Numbered from the stretch's first letter, positions 35,588 through 44,699 are shown. The stretch: 64,000 nt of DNA from JAFKFI01 sp963795435 (GCA_963795435.1 CAWCHV010000003.1:124001-188000); one strand, 5' to 3'. Made by a program: numbers and translations. Notes: generated by a model not told the origin, from the letters alone.

Positions 35588-37090
35588 ATGGGTAGCTTCC
35601 TGAGCGATCGGGAGATCGCCGCACTTGCGCCGGCTGAGAAAGCGGCGTTTCGCTCGCCGGTGCCGACACAGATGGTTTCCAACGGCGAGTTCAACCCGCT
35701 GCCGCAAAGTGCCGCGCAGCGGAAAGTGGAAGCACGCATCAGCGATCTTGCCGAAACCAACGGCCGCCGCCTCGGTCTCGACCGGCGCGGCTTCCTGCGT
35801 ACGAGCTGCGGGATGGCGCTGGCATTCGCCGCGATGAACGAGGTGTTCGGCCAGGTATTCGAGGTCGGCGCGGCCGAGGCGGCGGAGCCCGAGGCCGCCG
35901 CCGCGCGCGACGCAGGGTTGCGCGGTCAGTTCATCTTCGATGACCAGCTGCATTTCGTACGCGATGACTACCAGTTCGAGGGACTCATGGCCCTCGCCAA
36001 GTACGCGGCGGACAACTGGAACCCCGCGATGAAGCAGGAGCCGGTCGGCCTCGGGCTCGCCCGCTACAAGTTCGACAACTTCCTGAAGGAGATCTACCTC
36101 GACAGCGACACTCGAATCGGCCTGCTGAGCGGTGCGCCGTTCGACGATCCGAAGAACTGGTTCCTTTCCAACGATCAGATGAGGGACGCGGCGCTGACCG
36201 TGAACAGCATCGCCGGATCGAAGCGCCTGCTGTTCCATTCGCTCGTCACGCCGAAGCAGCAAGGCTGGATGGAGGAGGTCGATCGCTGCATCTCCGAAGT
36301 GAAGCCGACGAGCTGGAAGGGATACACGATCGGCGACCCGCTGGCGCCGCAGACCACCCGCTATCCGTGGCGGCTGGACGACGAGCAAATCGTCTATCCG
36401 TTCTACGAGAAGGCCGTGAAGGCCGGCATCACGACGGTTTGCATCCACAAGGGGCTGCTCCCCAAGGACTATGAAACCTCGATCCCGGGCGGCGCGTGGC
36501 GCTATGCGAATGTCGACGATCTGCCGAAGGCCGCGAAGGACTGGCCGCAGATCGACTTCGTGATCTACCACGCCGCGTTGCGCGCGTTCCTCGAAAACCC
36601 CGACGACGAGCTGGCCCAGTTCGAGAAGACCGGTTACATCCGCTGGGTTTCGGATCTCGCGGAGATCCCGGCGAAACACGGCGTGAGCAACGTCTACGCC
36701 GACCTCGGCACGTCCTTCGCGATCTCGGCGGTGACAAATCCGCGCTTCTCCGCCGCGATGATGGGCACCCTGATCAAGGGCCTCGGCGTCGACCACGTTT
36801 TCTGGGGAACGGATTCGGTCTGGTACGGCTCTCCGCAATGGCAGATCGAGGCGTTCCGCCGAATGGAGATCCCCGAGGACTTCCAGCGCAAATACGGCTT
36901 CTCACCACTTGGCGCGGCGGACGGACCGGTGAAGGCGGCGATCCTCGGTGGCAACGCCATACGTCACTACAAGCTCGAGGAGCACACCGATCTGGACGGA
37001 GACGGAATCGGCCGGATCAAGGCTGCCTATCTCGGCGATGGCCAGGATCGCAGTCTGGCGGCCTATGGCTACGTGGTGCCGCGAGGATAG
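35588..37090 (+). CDS. Tat-exported amidohydrolase family protein
   Basis: A 500-residue amidohydrolase-2 type TIM-barrel hydrolase. A twin-arginine motif (LDRRGFLRTS, R66-R67) follows an unusually long n-region and precedes a hydrophobic AMALAFAAM-like helix, indicating export of a folded, metal-containing enzyme. Candidate metal ligands are H in LHFVRDD, H in CIHKG, H in IYHAALR and D in FWGTDSVWYG. The reaction is unknown. ATG at 35588 is preceded by GGGGGAGGG. Its stop lies 137 bases after the cobT end; it converges with the hydrolase on the other strand. Confidence 0.85.
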   Translation: MGSFLSDREIAALAPAEKAAFRSPVPTQMVSNGEFNPLPQSAAQRKVEARISDLAETNGRRLGLDRRGFLRTSCGMALAFAAMNEVFGQVFEVGAAEAAEPEAAAARDAGLRGQFIFDDQLHFVRDDYQFEGLMALAKYAADNWNPAMKQEPVGLGLARYKFDNFLKEIYLDSDTRIGLLSGAPFDDPKNWFLSNDQMRDAALTVNSIAGSKRLLFHSLVTPKQQGWMEEVDRCISEVKPTSWKGYTIGDPLAPQTTRYPWRLDDEQIVYPFYEKAVKAGITTVCIHKGLLPKDYETSIPGGAWRYANVDDLPKAAKDWPQIDFVIYHAALRAFLENPDDELAQFEKTGYIRWVSDLAEIPAKHGVSNVYADLGTSFAISAVTNPRFSAAMMGTLIKGLGVDHVFWGTDSVWYGSPQWQIEAFRRMEIPEDFQRKYGFSPLGAADGPVKAAILGGNAIRHYKLEEHTDLDGDGIGRIKAAYLGDGQDRSLAAYGYVVPRG

Positions 37091-37124
37091 CTTTGCCTCG
37101 ATCGCGACCGGTGCGGCGGCCCGT

Positions 37125-38088
37125 CTACACTTGTTCCAAGATTCCCGCGATGTCCGCGCGCGCGCCGGGGGAGCGGCGGTAGGTACTGGTGCGAACTCGC
37201 GAAGTCGATCGCGTAGTCATGGAATCCGCTGCAGTCCACCATGCGGTATCGCGCCGGTGGAAAGAGCACCGTATCCGAACGGTTGTGCGGCCCTTCCTGC
37301 CCGAGGCGCTGAGCGCCCAGGTTTATCGTCATGCTCAGGTGCAAGACGGCATCGATCCGGCTGAAGTAGACCGATATCCGCCTCGCCAGCAGACCGAGCC
37401 CGCTGAGCCGGCCATAAAGGGGGAAGCCAAAGCTGTCGTAGCGCTCATCCGCCGCGGCAAGGATCGCCTCGTCGAACATGAGCGCGGCACCGTTGCCGTG
37501 GGTGAACCAACTCTCGACGCCAGCCTGCAGCACCAGATTGCCCATGCTGTGCGCGAGCAGGATGGTCCGACAACCGGTTGACCGAGCCTTCTGCAGAATG
37601 GGCAAGAGATTGGCAAGGAAACGCATGAGGTGTGGGCCTGACTGACCCGCCATCGTCTGGTCGTGGAGGTAGTCCGACCAGGGCACCGGGAAGCCCAGCA
37701 GCCGACCCAACGAAGGCCAGCTGAACGCGATGACCGCCATGTCGGCGCCCGCCACGCCGGATTGCGCGAGCCATTGCTGATTGAAGGCCGCGCGCGTGAT
37801 CGCGTTTTCGAAGCTGTTGTCGAAGCCGTGGATGAACACCAGCAGGTTCCGCCCGGGCGCCGAGAGGTCATCGATCGCGGCTTGGCCGAAGCGGCCCTTG
37901 GAGACGTCCTCGATCGACCTGATCGCGCCGGTCGTATCAGCCGTGAGGTTGGCATCGTCGACGAAGGCCGTCGCGTAGGTCATCGCCGTCGGGTCCGACG
38001 GCGAGACAATACCCGCCCCATAGCTTTGCCATTGGTCCGCCGATCCGGTGAGAATCCGATTGGTGGCAAAGTGCACCGTAGTCGCCAT
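37125..38088 (-). pseudogene. Alpha/beta hydrolase, DUF900 type (frameshifted near 3' end)
   Basis: A 320-residue hydrolase after removal of one base. Motifs: FVFIHGFDN-like LVFIHGFDNSFE, nucleophile elbow LLAHSMGN (G-x-S-x-G), and GFHDYAIDFASSHQY holding the catalytic histidine. As read, translation leaves the family after SSHQY and overlaps the amidohydrolase gene (to 37069). Deleting one G of the pair at 37182-37183 gives YYRRSPGARADIAGILEQV and a stop at 37125, the normal family C terminus, and removes the overlap. Start ATG at 38088 follows AAGGGAG. It probably cleaves esters in the cytoplasm; the substrate is unknown. Confidence 0.8.
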
Positions 38089-38202
38089 CGTTCGCTCCCT
38101 TTCGCCGCTCTCCGGGTTCCGTCCTGCAAAGTCATTATAACGACATTGCACCAGAATGCCGCAACAACTCTTTGACCGAGCCCGTTACGAAATCCGTCGT
38201 GG

Positions 38203-39102
38203 TCACGCAAACCGCCACGCCGCCTCGCGCTCGATCAGATCGAGCAGCCCGCGCACCTTGGGCGACAACCTGTGGGCACTCGGGTAGACCGCCTGGATCG
38301 GCTGCGGCGGGGGCGCGAACTCGCGCAGCACCTCGACGAGCGTTCCCGCCGCGAGCGCGTCGGCGGCCTGATATGAGAGCACGCGAGCCAATCCGCCGCC
38401 GGCGGTGGCGTGGCCGAGCGCCACGTCGTTGCTGTTGGAGACAAAGCGCGGCTCGACCCGGATCGTGATCGACGTGCCGTCGGGACCGGCGAAGCGCCAC
38501 GCGGGATCGGCGGAGAGGCCGGTGGAGGCGGCGAGGCTGTAGCGGGCGAGGTCGTCGGGGTGGCGCGGCGGGCCGCCATTCTCTGCGAGGTAGCGCGGGC
38601 TGCCGACGACGATTCGCCGCGTCGCGCCGAAGCGCCGGGCGATCAGACCTGAATCGGGAAGCCGGCCGATGCGGATGGCGATGTCGATGCCGTCCTCGAC
38701 GAGATTGGCGAACCGGTCGGATAGCAACAGCTCCGCCGTCACCTCCGGAAACTCCCGCAGATAGCGGGACAGCACCGGTGCGACGTGCAGCCGCCCGAAC
38801 ATCTGGGGCGCGGCGACCACCAGCCTTCCCCTCGGCCGGGCGTCCGCCTCACGCGCGATTTCCTCGGCATCGCGCAAATCCGTCAGCAGCCGCCGCGCGC
38901 GGTCGAGGTAGCGCGCACCGGCCTCGGTCAATCCCACGGCGCGAGTCGTGCGCTGCAGCAAGCGCACGCCCAACTGCTCCTCGAGCCCGGCGATCAGGCG
39001 CGTGACCGCCGAGGGTGAGCGGCCGAGCCGACGTGCGGCGGGGGCGAATCCCGACGCATCGCACACCGCGACGAACGCCGTGATGGCTTCGATCCGATCC
39101 AT
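38203..39102 (-). CDS. LysR family transcriptional regulator
   Basis: A 299-residue LTTR. Residues 1-60 hold the winged HTH (MDRIEAITAFVAVCDASGFAPAARRLGRSPSAVTRLI), followed by the linker helix and a periplasmic-binding-like effector domain (LRLVVAAPQMFGRLHVAP; FANLVEDGIDIAIRIGRL). The start at 39102 gives the canonical N terminus; longer in-frame extensions are shadow. It is divergent from the pyridoxamine-oxidase-like gene, and an ATTGC-N7-GCAAT site lies between them, so it likely controls that gene and maleylacetoacetate isomerase downstream. Confidence 0.92.
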   Translation of the reverse strand: MDRIEAITAFVAVCDASGFAPAARRLGRSPSAVTRLIAGLEEQLGVRLLQRTTRAVGLTEAGARYLDRARRLLTDLRDAEEIAREADARPRGRLVVAAPQMFGRLHVAPVLSRYLREFPEVTAELLLSDRFANLVEDGIDIAIRIGRLPDSGLIARRFGATRRIVVGSPRYLAENGGPPRHPDDLARYSLAASTGLSADPAWRFAGPDGTSITIRVEPRFVSNSNDVALGHATAGGGLARVLSYQAADALAAGTLVEVLREFAPPPQPIQAVYPSAHRLSPKVRGLLDLIEREAAWRFA

Positions 39103-39107
39103 CGGCC

Positions 39108-39124
39108 ATTGCAATCGCGGCAAT
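39108..39124. promoter_or_regulatory. LysR box (T-N11-A) candidate
   Basis: ATTGC-AATCGCG-GCAAT is a dyad with 5-base arms and the T-N11-A spacing that LysR regulators recognise. It is 6-22 bases upstream of the lysR start and between the divergent genes. Confidence 0.5.
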
Positions 39125-39199
39125 AATCCCTTGTCAACTCCGGCAATTCCCGAAGGCTGATGAAAGGGCCACATCGCCGCCGCAGCAAGGAGAGCACCG

Positions 39200-39841
39200 A
39201 TGAACGTCGCCGCCGATCTCGCCCCCTCCCGATCCAGCGACATCGCCTTCAGCGCCGCGATCAAGGCGGAGCAGCATCGACGGGGCGGGGTGCCGGCGCA
39301 CCAGAGGATCGAGGCGCGAGGCGGGTTTCGCACTGTCCTGACCGACGATCTCGTCGCCTTCCTGGCCGACGTGGACACCGCCTATCTCGCGACGGCCAGC
39401 GCCTCGGGCCAGCCCTACACGCAGCATCGCGGCGGCCCCAAGGGCTTCATCCGCGTGCTGGACGGCCGCACGCTCGGCCTCGCGGATTTCGCCGGCAACC
39501 GGCAATACATCACGGCCGGCAACCTGTCCGAGAACGCACGGGCCTTCCTGTTCCTGATGGACTACGCGCACCAGCGCCGCATGAAACTGTGGGGCGGCGC
39601 CCGCATGGTGGACGACGCCGCCCTGATCGCCCGGCTGATGCCCGAGGGCTACAAGGCGCGTGCGGAGCGCGCGCTGCTGTTCACGGTCGAGGCATGGGAC
39701 AGCAATTGCCGCCAGCATATCCCGCAGAAGTTCGACGCCGCCGATGTCGCCGAGGCGGTGCGACGGCTGGAGCAGCGCATCGCCGCTCTGGAAGCGGAGA
39801 ACGCAAGCCTGCGCGCGGCAATTGTCCCCTCCCCGGCGTGA
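39200..39841 (+). CDS. Pyridoxamine 5'-phosphate oxidase family protein
   Basis: A 213-residue split-barrel flavin-binding protein. FLADVDTAYLATASASGQPYTQHRGGPKGF is the FMN-binding first half typical of this family's stress-type members; FLFLMDYAHQRRMKLWG follows. The C terminus (residues about 180-205) is a short leucine-zipper-like coiled coil (RRLEQRIAALEAENASL), a feature of one subfamily that may drive dimerisation. Substrate is unknown; it is unlikely to make pyridoxal phosphate. AAGGAGAG precedes ATG 39200. It is probably controlled by the divergent LysR and transcribed with maiA, 43 bases downstream. Confidence 0.88.
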   Translation: MNVAADLAPSRSSDIAFSAAIKAEQHRRGGVPAHQRIEARGGFRTVLTDDLVAFLADVDTAYLATASASGQPYTQHRGGPKGFIRVLDGRTLGLADFAGNRQYITAGNLSENARAFLFLMDYAHQRRMKLWGGARMVDDAALIARLMPEGYKARAERALLFTVEAWDSNCRQHIPQKFDAADVAEAVRRLEQRIAALEAENASLRAAIVPSPA

Positions 39842-39884
39842 GACCAAGATCGCGACGTTGTTCAGATGCGCGCAGGAGGCGTCC

Positions 39885-40534
39885 ATGACCGACACCGTCA
39901 CGCTGCACGGCTACTTCCGTTCCTCGGCGGCCTTCCGGGTGCGGATCGCGCTCAATCTCAAGGGCATCGCCTATACCAGCGTCGCGCATCACCTCCGTCG
40001 CAACGAGCAGCGCGCGCCGGACTACCTCCGTCTCAACCCGCAAGGGTTGGTGCCGACCCTGGAGATCGACGGGCGGGTGCTGCACCAGTCGCTCGCCATC
40101 ATGGAATATCTCGACGAGACGCGGCCCGGGCCGAGGCTGCTGCCCACGGACCCGGCGGGGAGGGCGCGGGTGCGCGCATTGGCGCAGATTCCCGCCTGCG
40201 ACATTCATCCGATCGACAATCTGCGAGTGCTGCGATACCTGCGCCAGCCGATGGGCCAGGACCAAACGGCGGTGCAAACCTGGTACAATCACTGGATCGC
40301 CGAGGGGTTCTCCGCGCTGAGGCGATGCTCGCCGGGAGCCCGGAGACCGGACAGTTCTGTCACGGCGACGCTCCAACCCTCGCCGACGCCTGCCTGGTCC
40401 CGCAGGTGGTGAACTCCCGCAACTATCAGCTCGATCTTGCGCCGTTCCCGACGGTGAAGCTTGTCTCGGACGCGGCGATGCGGCTCGCGGCGTTCGAGCG
40501 GGCGATGCCGGGAAACCAGCCCGACGCCGAATAA
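39885..40534 (+). pseudogene. maiA: Maleylacetoacetate isomerase (GST zeta type; frameshifted)
   Basis: A 216-residue glutathione S-transferase-like enzyme after adding one base. N-terminal thioredoxin-fold: LHGYFRSSAAFRVRIALNLKG with the SSAAFRVR motif of MaiA; the middle has DQLLP-like LVPTLEIDGRVLHQSLAIMEYLDE, and the helical domain has IHPIDNLRVLRYL. As read, frame 3 leaves the family at 40319; a missing G in the string CTGAGG (expected CTGGAGG) restores SALEAMLAGSPE...FCHGDAPTLADACLVPQV. It isomerises maleylacetoacetate in tyrosine/homogentisate breakdown. GGAGG precedes ATG. No other homogentisate genes are in this window. Confidence 0.85.
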
Positions 40535-40550
40535 CCACCCGGCAAGCGTG

Positions 40551-41363
40551 TCAAGCGTGGAGCTTGCGCGCCGGCAGCCGCTCCAGAGGAAAGGTCAGCG
40601 CCACCCGCGTGCCGATCCGCGTCGCCGTCTCGATCGTCAGCGTGCCGCCATGCGCCTCCATCAGGACGCGCGCCAGCGACAGCCCGAGCCCGATGCCGCG
40701 GCTGTTGCCAGGCGCGGGCTCCGGCACGCCCGCGAGCGCCGCGAGCCCGGCCCCTTCATCGGCGACCACCAGGGCTACCCCGTCCTCGTGGCGCTCCAGC
40801 GCCAAGTCGATCCAGTCCTCGTCGCGGGTGAACCGCGCCGCGTTGCCGAGCACACGCAACAGGATCTGCGACAGCGCCCGGCGATCGGCGACCAGGGTCA
40901 GTTCGAGCAGTTCCGGGGCCACGCGCCAGTGGCGTCGGCTGGGATCGAGCGTCGCGGAAACGGCGGCGATCGCGTCCCGCAGCAACTGTCCGACGACAAC
41001 CGGTTCGTCGCGGATCACGCGGGTCTCGGCGCCGGGGATCGCGCTGTCCTGCAAATCATCGGCGAGGTTCAGAACCCGCGCCGTGACAGCGGCGATCGGC
41101 GTCGCATGAGAAGCCGCCGACCCGCCATCCTGCGCCCGCAACCTATCCGTGTGGCCGAGCAAGGTCAGCGCCGTCTCTCGTAATTCGGCGGCGGATAGCC
41201 GCAGGATGCGCGTGCTCGCGGCCTCGGCGCCGAGCGCCCGATCACGCTGCGCCGCGACCGCCTCCAGGGCGCGATTTTGGCCGCGAAGCCGAAGTAGCAG
41301 CATTGCCGTCGTGCCGCAGGACAGCACGGCCAGGCCAGCGAGGATCAGAGTGATCGGTCCCAT
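40551..41363 (-). CDS. Sensor histidine kinase-like protein with a degenerate H box
   Basis: A 270-residue membrane protein: N-terminal helix (residues 3-24), a coiled segment, a DHp-like domain and a complete ATP-binding domain (N box RVLGNAARF, G1 DEGAGL, G2 GIGLGLSLARVL). The H box reads LSAAELRETALTLLG: the E-L-R residues are conserved but the usual phospho-acceptor histidine is alanine (A59). It may act as a pseudokinase, a trans-phosphorylating or phosphatase-only sensor, or transfer phosphate elsewhere; a later His (GHTDRL) could not easily take its place. No response regulator is adjacent. Start ATG at 41363. Confidence 0.78.
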   Translation of the reverse strand: MGPITLILAGLAVLSCGTTAMLLLRLRGQNRALEAVAAQRDRALGAEAASTRILRLSAAELRETALTLLGHTDRLRAQDGGSAASHATPIAAVTARVLNLADDLQDSAIPGAETRVIRDEPVVVGQLLRDAIAAVSATLDPSRRHWRVAPELLELTLVADRRALSQILLRVLGNAARFTRDEDWIDLALERHEDGVALVVADEGAGLAALAGVPEPAPGNSRGIGLGLSLARVLMEAHGGTLTIETATRIGTRVALTFPLERLPARKLHA

Positions 41364-41426
41364 GTGCAGAGACTATGCTCTGTATTCAAACCGGAGGTTA
41401 ACGCCGATCGAAATGACGGACCCAGC

Positions 41427-41451
41427 AAAAAGGCCCGCCGAGGCGGGCCTT
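41427..41451 (-). terminator. Intrinsic terminator of rpmB
   Basis: On the minus strand AAGGCCCGCC TC GGCGGGCCTT forms a 10-bp GC-rich stem whose 3' arm runs into TTTTT. It lies 28 bases downstream of the rpmB stop. Confidence 0.85.
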
Positions 41452-41478
41452 GGTCGTCACCGTTGCGCGAGAACCGGC

Positions 41479-41787
41479 TCAGGCGGCCGGCGCGGCGGCC
41501 GCCCGCTTGACCTGCGCTCGCAGGATGCGCCGCTTGATCACCCGCGCCTCTTCCGGCAGCCGGCTGTTCGGCGTGCCGAGCAGGAAGGCGTCGATCCCGC
41601 CATTGTGCTCTATCGTGCGGATCGCGCGGGTGGATATGCGCATCCGCACGCTGGCGCCCAGGGTGTCGGACAACAGCGAGATTTCCTGCAGATTGGGCAG
41701 GAAGCGGCGACGGGTCTTGTTGTTGGCGTGGCTGACGTTGTTGCCCGTCAGGACGCCCTTGCCCGTGATCTGGCAGCGGCGGGACAT
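41479..41787 (-). CDS. rpmB: 50S ribosomal protein L28
   Basis: L28, 102 residues, the alphaproteobacterial length. MSRRCQITGKGVLTGNNVSHANNKTRRRFLPNL is unmistakable, with a basic tail ending RAAAAPAA-like. It is a structural component of the large subunit. Start ATG at 41787 with AGGAAACC-type lead. Its upstream in-frame extension is shadow. A strong intrinsic terminator follows. The gene lies after a small hypothetical ORF on the same strand (74-base gap). Confidence 0.97.
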   Translation of the reverse strand: MSRRCQITGKGVLTGNNVSHANNKTRRRFLPNLQEISLLSDTLGASVRMRISTRAIRTIEHNGGIDAFLLGTPNSRLPEEARVIKRRILRAQVKRAAAAPAA

Positions 41788-41861
41788 CGCAGGAAACCCT
41801 CGGTCCAATGGAATAAGGCGGGAGATGGGAGGCGGGGTTATGGCGAAACGGCCGGCAGAGG

Positions 41862-42113
41862 TCAAGGCGCGGGATCGGCCATCCGGTGCAGCTCGCCCGC
41901 CCGGACGGTGGCGATGGCGTTGTCCAGGATGCGAATGATCGCCTCCTCGTCCATGCTGCGGGCCAGCAGTGCGAGCGAGCCGCCCAGCAGGGCGGAGGCG
42001 ATCGCCAGCGCGCCGATGTTCTGGCTCATCATGTATTCGATCGCCTTGTCGATCACCGCGCCCGCATGGCTGAGATCGGCCGGCGGCGGCGCTTCGTCTC
42101 GTTCGTCGGTCAT
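41862..42113 (-). CDS. Small hypothetical protein, 83 residues
   Basis: An 83-residue protein with an acidic N terminus (MTDERDEAPPPADLSHAG), a region IEYMMSQNIGALAIASALLGGSLALLARSM that may be one membrane helix, and an acidic C terminus. I do not recognise it. It starts 9 bases after the DUF2059-like gene, so the two are probably co-transcribed. Codon bias is consistent with a real gene. Confidence 0.65.
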   Translation of the reverse strand: MTDERDEAPPPADLSHAGAVIDKAIEYMMSQNIGALAIASALLGGSLALLARSMDEEAIIRILDNAIATVRAGELHRMADPAP

Positions 42114-42122
42114 GGCTGCTGC

Positions 42123-42683
42123 TCATTTGAAATTGTCGGGGTCGATGCCGATCGCCTTCAAATCGGCGACGTGACGCGAGAATGCCTCCTGCACGATCGG
42201 CGGCCCCCATTCCCGCCACTCCACGCCGCTCTCCCGGACGATCTCGTCCTTTTCCGCCAGGTACCGCCGGCCCAGTTCCGAGTTCACGAACCATCCCTGG
42301 GTCAGCGGCGAGCGGTCGTCCTTGAGAAAGACGAGCAACTCACGGAGTTCGTTGGCGGTGAACCGGAGCGTCCAGACCCGTGCGAGCCTCGCCTTCAGCC
42401 GCGGCAGATTCGCCTTGAAGCCGGGCATGACGATCTTGTCGGTGGCTTCGGCGGCCTGCTTGGGCGTCGCGTCCCCACGTTCCACCAGAGCCGAAATCAC
42501 CCGCTCGCGGAGGCCGCCCAGGAGACTGCCCTCCGGGCTCTGCTGATCGACCAGCGCGAGCGCCTCGGTGGTCGCGGCATCGGCCTCCGAGGGCGCGGGG
42601 ACGGTTTCCGCCCAGCCCGCGACGGCCGACAGGAGGCAGACCGCCAGGACCGTCCGCAAGATCGTCCGAGGCACCCAGCGCAT
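42123..42683 (-). CDS. Exported DUF2059-like protein
   Basis: A 186-residue protein with a signal peptide (residues 1-24, core ILRTVLAVCLLSAVAGW). The C-terminal half (FTANELRELLVFLKDDRSPLTQGWFVNSE...) resembles DUF2059, a helical periplasmic domain of unknown function with an F-T-x-E-L-R-x-L-L-x-F pattern. ATG at 42683; earlier in-frame codons belong to the shadow of the ABC transporter's repetitive 3' end. It is followed 9 bases later by a small hypothetical gene. Confidence 0.75.
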   Translation of the reverse strand: MRWVPRTILRTVLAVCLLSAVAGWAETVPAPSEADAATTEALALVDQQSPEGSLLGGLRERVISALVERGDATPKQAAEATDKIVMPGFKANLPRLKARLARVWTLRFTANELRELLVFLKDDRSPLTQGWFVNSELGRRYLAEKDEIVRESGVEWREWGPPIVQEAFSRHVADLKAIGIDPDNFK

Positions 42684-42721
42684 GTCGCCGCCTCCCCGAT
42701 CACGGCCAGCATAGCCCGGCA

Positions 42722-44632
42722 TCAGTTCGCCGCAAGCTCGACCTCGCCCGATCGCTCCGCCTGCCCGGCCTGCTCCGCCTGTCCAGCCTGCTCCGCCCGC
42801 CCCGCCTGCTCGGCCTGCAGCATCCACATCCAGGCATAGCGCCCGCCGCGCGCCAGCAGCGCCGCGTGCGTGCCGCGCTCGGCCACCAGACCATCCTCAA
42901 GCACGATGATTTCGTCCGCGTCGACCACCGTGGACAGGCGGTGCGCAATCACCAAGGTCGTGCGATGCCGCGCGACAGTGCGGAGCGCGGCCTGGATGTC
43001 CTGCTCGGTCCGCGTGTCGAGAGCGCTGGTCGCCTCGTCGAGGATCAGGATGCGGGGATCCTTGAGCAAGGTGCGCGCAATGGCGACGCGCTGCTTCTCG
43101 CCGCCCGACAGCTTGAGGCCGCGCTCGCCGACCCGCGTGTCGTAGCCCTCCGGCAGGCGCAGGACGAAATCGTGAACCTGCGCCGCCCGCGCCGCCTGCT
43201 CGATCTCCGCCTGCGTCGCGCCGGGGCGGCCATAGGCGATGTTGTAGCGGATCGTGTCGTTGAACAGCACCGTGTCCTGCGGCACCACGCCGATCGCGGC
43301 GCGCAGGCTATCCTGCGTCACGTCGCGAATGTCCTGCCCGTCGATCAGCACCCGCCCGCCGGTCGCGTCGTAGAAGCGGAACATCAATCGCCCGATCGTC
43401 GACTTGCCCGCGCCGGTCGAGCCGACAATGGCGAGCTTGCTCCCGGCGGGAGCGGTGAAGGTCACGCCCCTGAGGATCTCGCGATCCGGCCGGTAGCCGA
43501 AGTGCACGTCGTCGAACACGACCGAGCCGGCGGGCCCGTCGGACAGGTGCGCGGCCAGCGCCACCGCACCCGGCCGATCCGCGACCTCCTGCCCTACATG
43601 CATCAGGCGGAACATCTGCTCCATGTCCACCAGGCTCTGCTTGATCTCGCGATAGACGAAGCCGAGGAAGTTGAGCGGCTGGTAGAGCTGCATGAGATAG
43701 GTGTTCACCAGCACGAACTTGCCCACCGTCATCTCGCCGGCGCGCACCCCCTGGGCGGCCATCAGCATCACCACTGCGAGCCCCAGCGCGATGATCGAGG
43801 CCTGGCCGAGATTCATCATGTTGAGCGAGACCTGCGAGCGCACTGCGGCGCGCTCGTAGCGCGACAACGCCTCGTCGTAGCGCCGCGCCTCGTGCCTCTC
43901 ATTGCCGAAATATTTAACCGTCTCGTAGTTCAGCAGGCTGTCGACCGCCTTGGTCTGCGCCTCGGTGTCGGTGTCGTTCATGGTGCGGCGGATACGCACC
44001 CGCATGTTGGTGAAGGAGAGGGTGAAGGCGAGATAGATCCCTACCGCGAGAAACGTCGCCAGCGCGAAACGCCAGTCGAACATCGCCCACAGGATCGCCA
44101 CCACCATCACCATCTCGAGCAAGGTCGGGATGATGTTGAACACCGCGAGCCGCAGCACCGACTGGATGCCGAGCTGCCCCCTCTCGATCACCCGCGACAG
44201 GCCGCCGGTCTGCCGGTCCATGTGGAAGCGCAGCGAGAGGCGGTGCAGATGCTCGAAGGTTTGCAGCGCGAGCTTGCGGGCGATGCGTTGCTGCACCGCA
44301 GCGAATACCGCGTCGCGCATTTCGGCGAAACCGGAGGACGCGACCCGCAGCAAGCCATACGCCACGATCAACGCCGCCGGGATCACCAGCAGCGTGGTGG
44401 CCCCCTTCGGCGAGAGCGCGTCCACCGCGCGGCTGTAGACCACGGGGACGTAGACGGTCGCCACCTTGGCCAGGACCAGGAGCACGACCGCGACCAGCAG
44501 GCGCGCCCGCGCGGCCGGTTCGCCGCGAGGCCAGAGATAGGGAAGCAGCGAGGCGACGGTCTGCAGGCCGGATCGTTGCCGGCGCGCGGTTCCGGACGCA
44601 TGAACCGAAGGCGTTTGAGACATGGACCGCAT
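42722..44632 (-). CDS. ATM1-type ABC exporter (ATPase/permease fusion)
   Basis: A 636-residue half-transporter. The N-terminal permease half has about six helices with an ATM1-like segment (AVQQRIARKLALQTFEHLHRLSLRFHMDRQTGGLSRVIERG). The ATPase has Walker A GSTGAGKST, signature LSGGEKQR, Walker B ILILDEATSALD and H loop. Bacterial Atm1 exports glutathione-bound heavy metals or persulfides across the inner membrane as a homodimer. ATG at 44632 was taken; ATG at 44623 is possible. The C terminus ends in four near-identical hexapeptides (AEQAGR/AEQAGQ x2/AERSGE) encoded by 18-bp repeats at 42743-42814. Confidence 0.93.
   Translation of the reverse strand: MRSMSQTPSVHASGTARRQRSGLQTVASLLPYLWPRGEPAARARLLVAVVLLVLAKVATVYVPVVYSRAVDALSPKGATTLLVIPAALIVAYGLLRVASSGFAEMRDAVFAAVQQRIARKLALQTFEHLHRLSLRFHMDRQTGGLSRVIERGQLGIQSVLRLAVFNIIPTLLEMVMVVAILWAMFDWRFALATFLAVGIYLAFTLSFTNMRVRIRRTMNDTDTEAQTKAVDSLLNYETVKYFGNERHEARRYDEALSRYERAAVRSQVSLNMMNLGQASIIALGLAVVMLMAAQGVRAGEMTVGKFVLVNTYLMQLYQPLNFLGFVYREIKQSLVDMEQMFRLMHVGQEVADRPGAVALAAHLSDGPAGSVVFDDVHFGYRPDREILRGVTFTAPAGSKLAIVGSTGAGKSTIGRLMFRFYDATGGRVLIDGQDIRDVTQDSLRAAIGVVPQDTVLFNDTIRYNIAYGRPGATQAEIEQAARAAQVHDFVLRLPEGYDTRVGERGLKLSGGEKQRVAIARTLLKDPRILILDEATSALDTRTEQDIQAALRTVARHRTTLVIAHRLSTVVDADEIIVLEDGLVAERGTHAALLARGGRYAWMWMLQAEQAGRAEQAGQAEQAGQAERSGEVELAAN
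42743..42814. repeat. Four 18-bp tandem repeats in the ABC exporter 3' end
   Basis: Four imperfect copies of an 18-base unit (on the plus strand CCTGCTCCGCCTGTCCAG-like) encode AEQAG(R/Q) hexapeptides. This is a likely site of repeat-number variation. Confidence 0.7.
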
Positions 44633-44699
44633 GTGGCATGTCGCTTAACGATTGGAAAGGCGAGCGGCGGCAAGACGAGATCATTGGCAGGGGAAAAGC

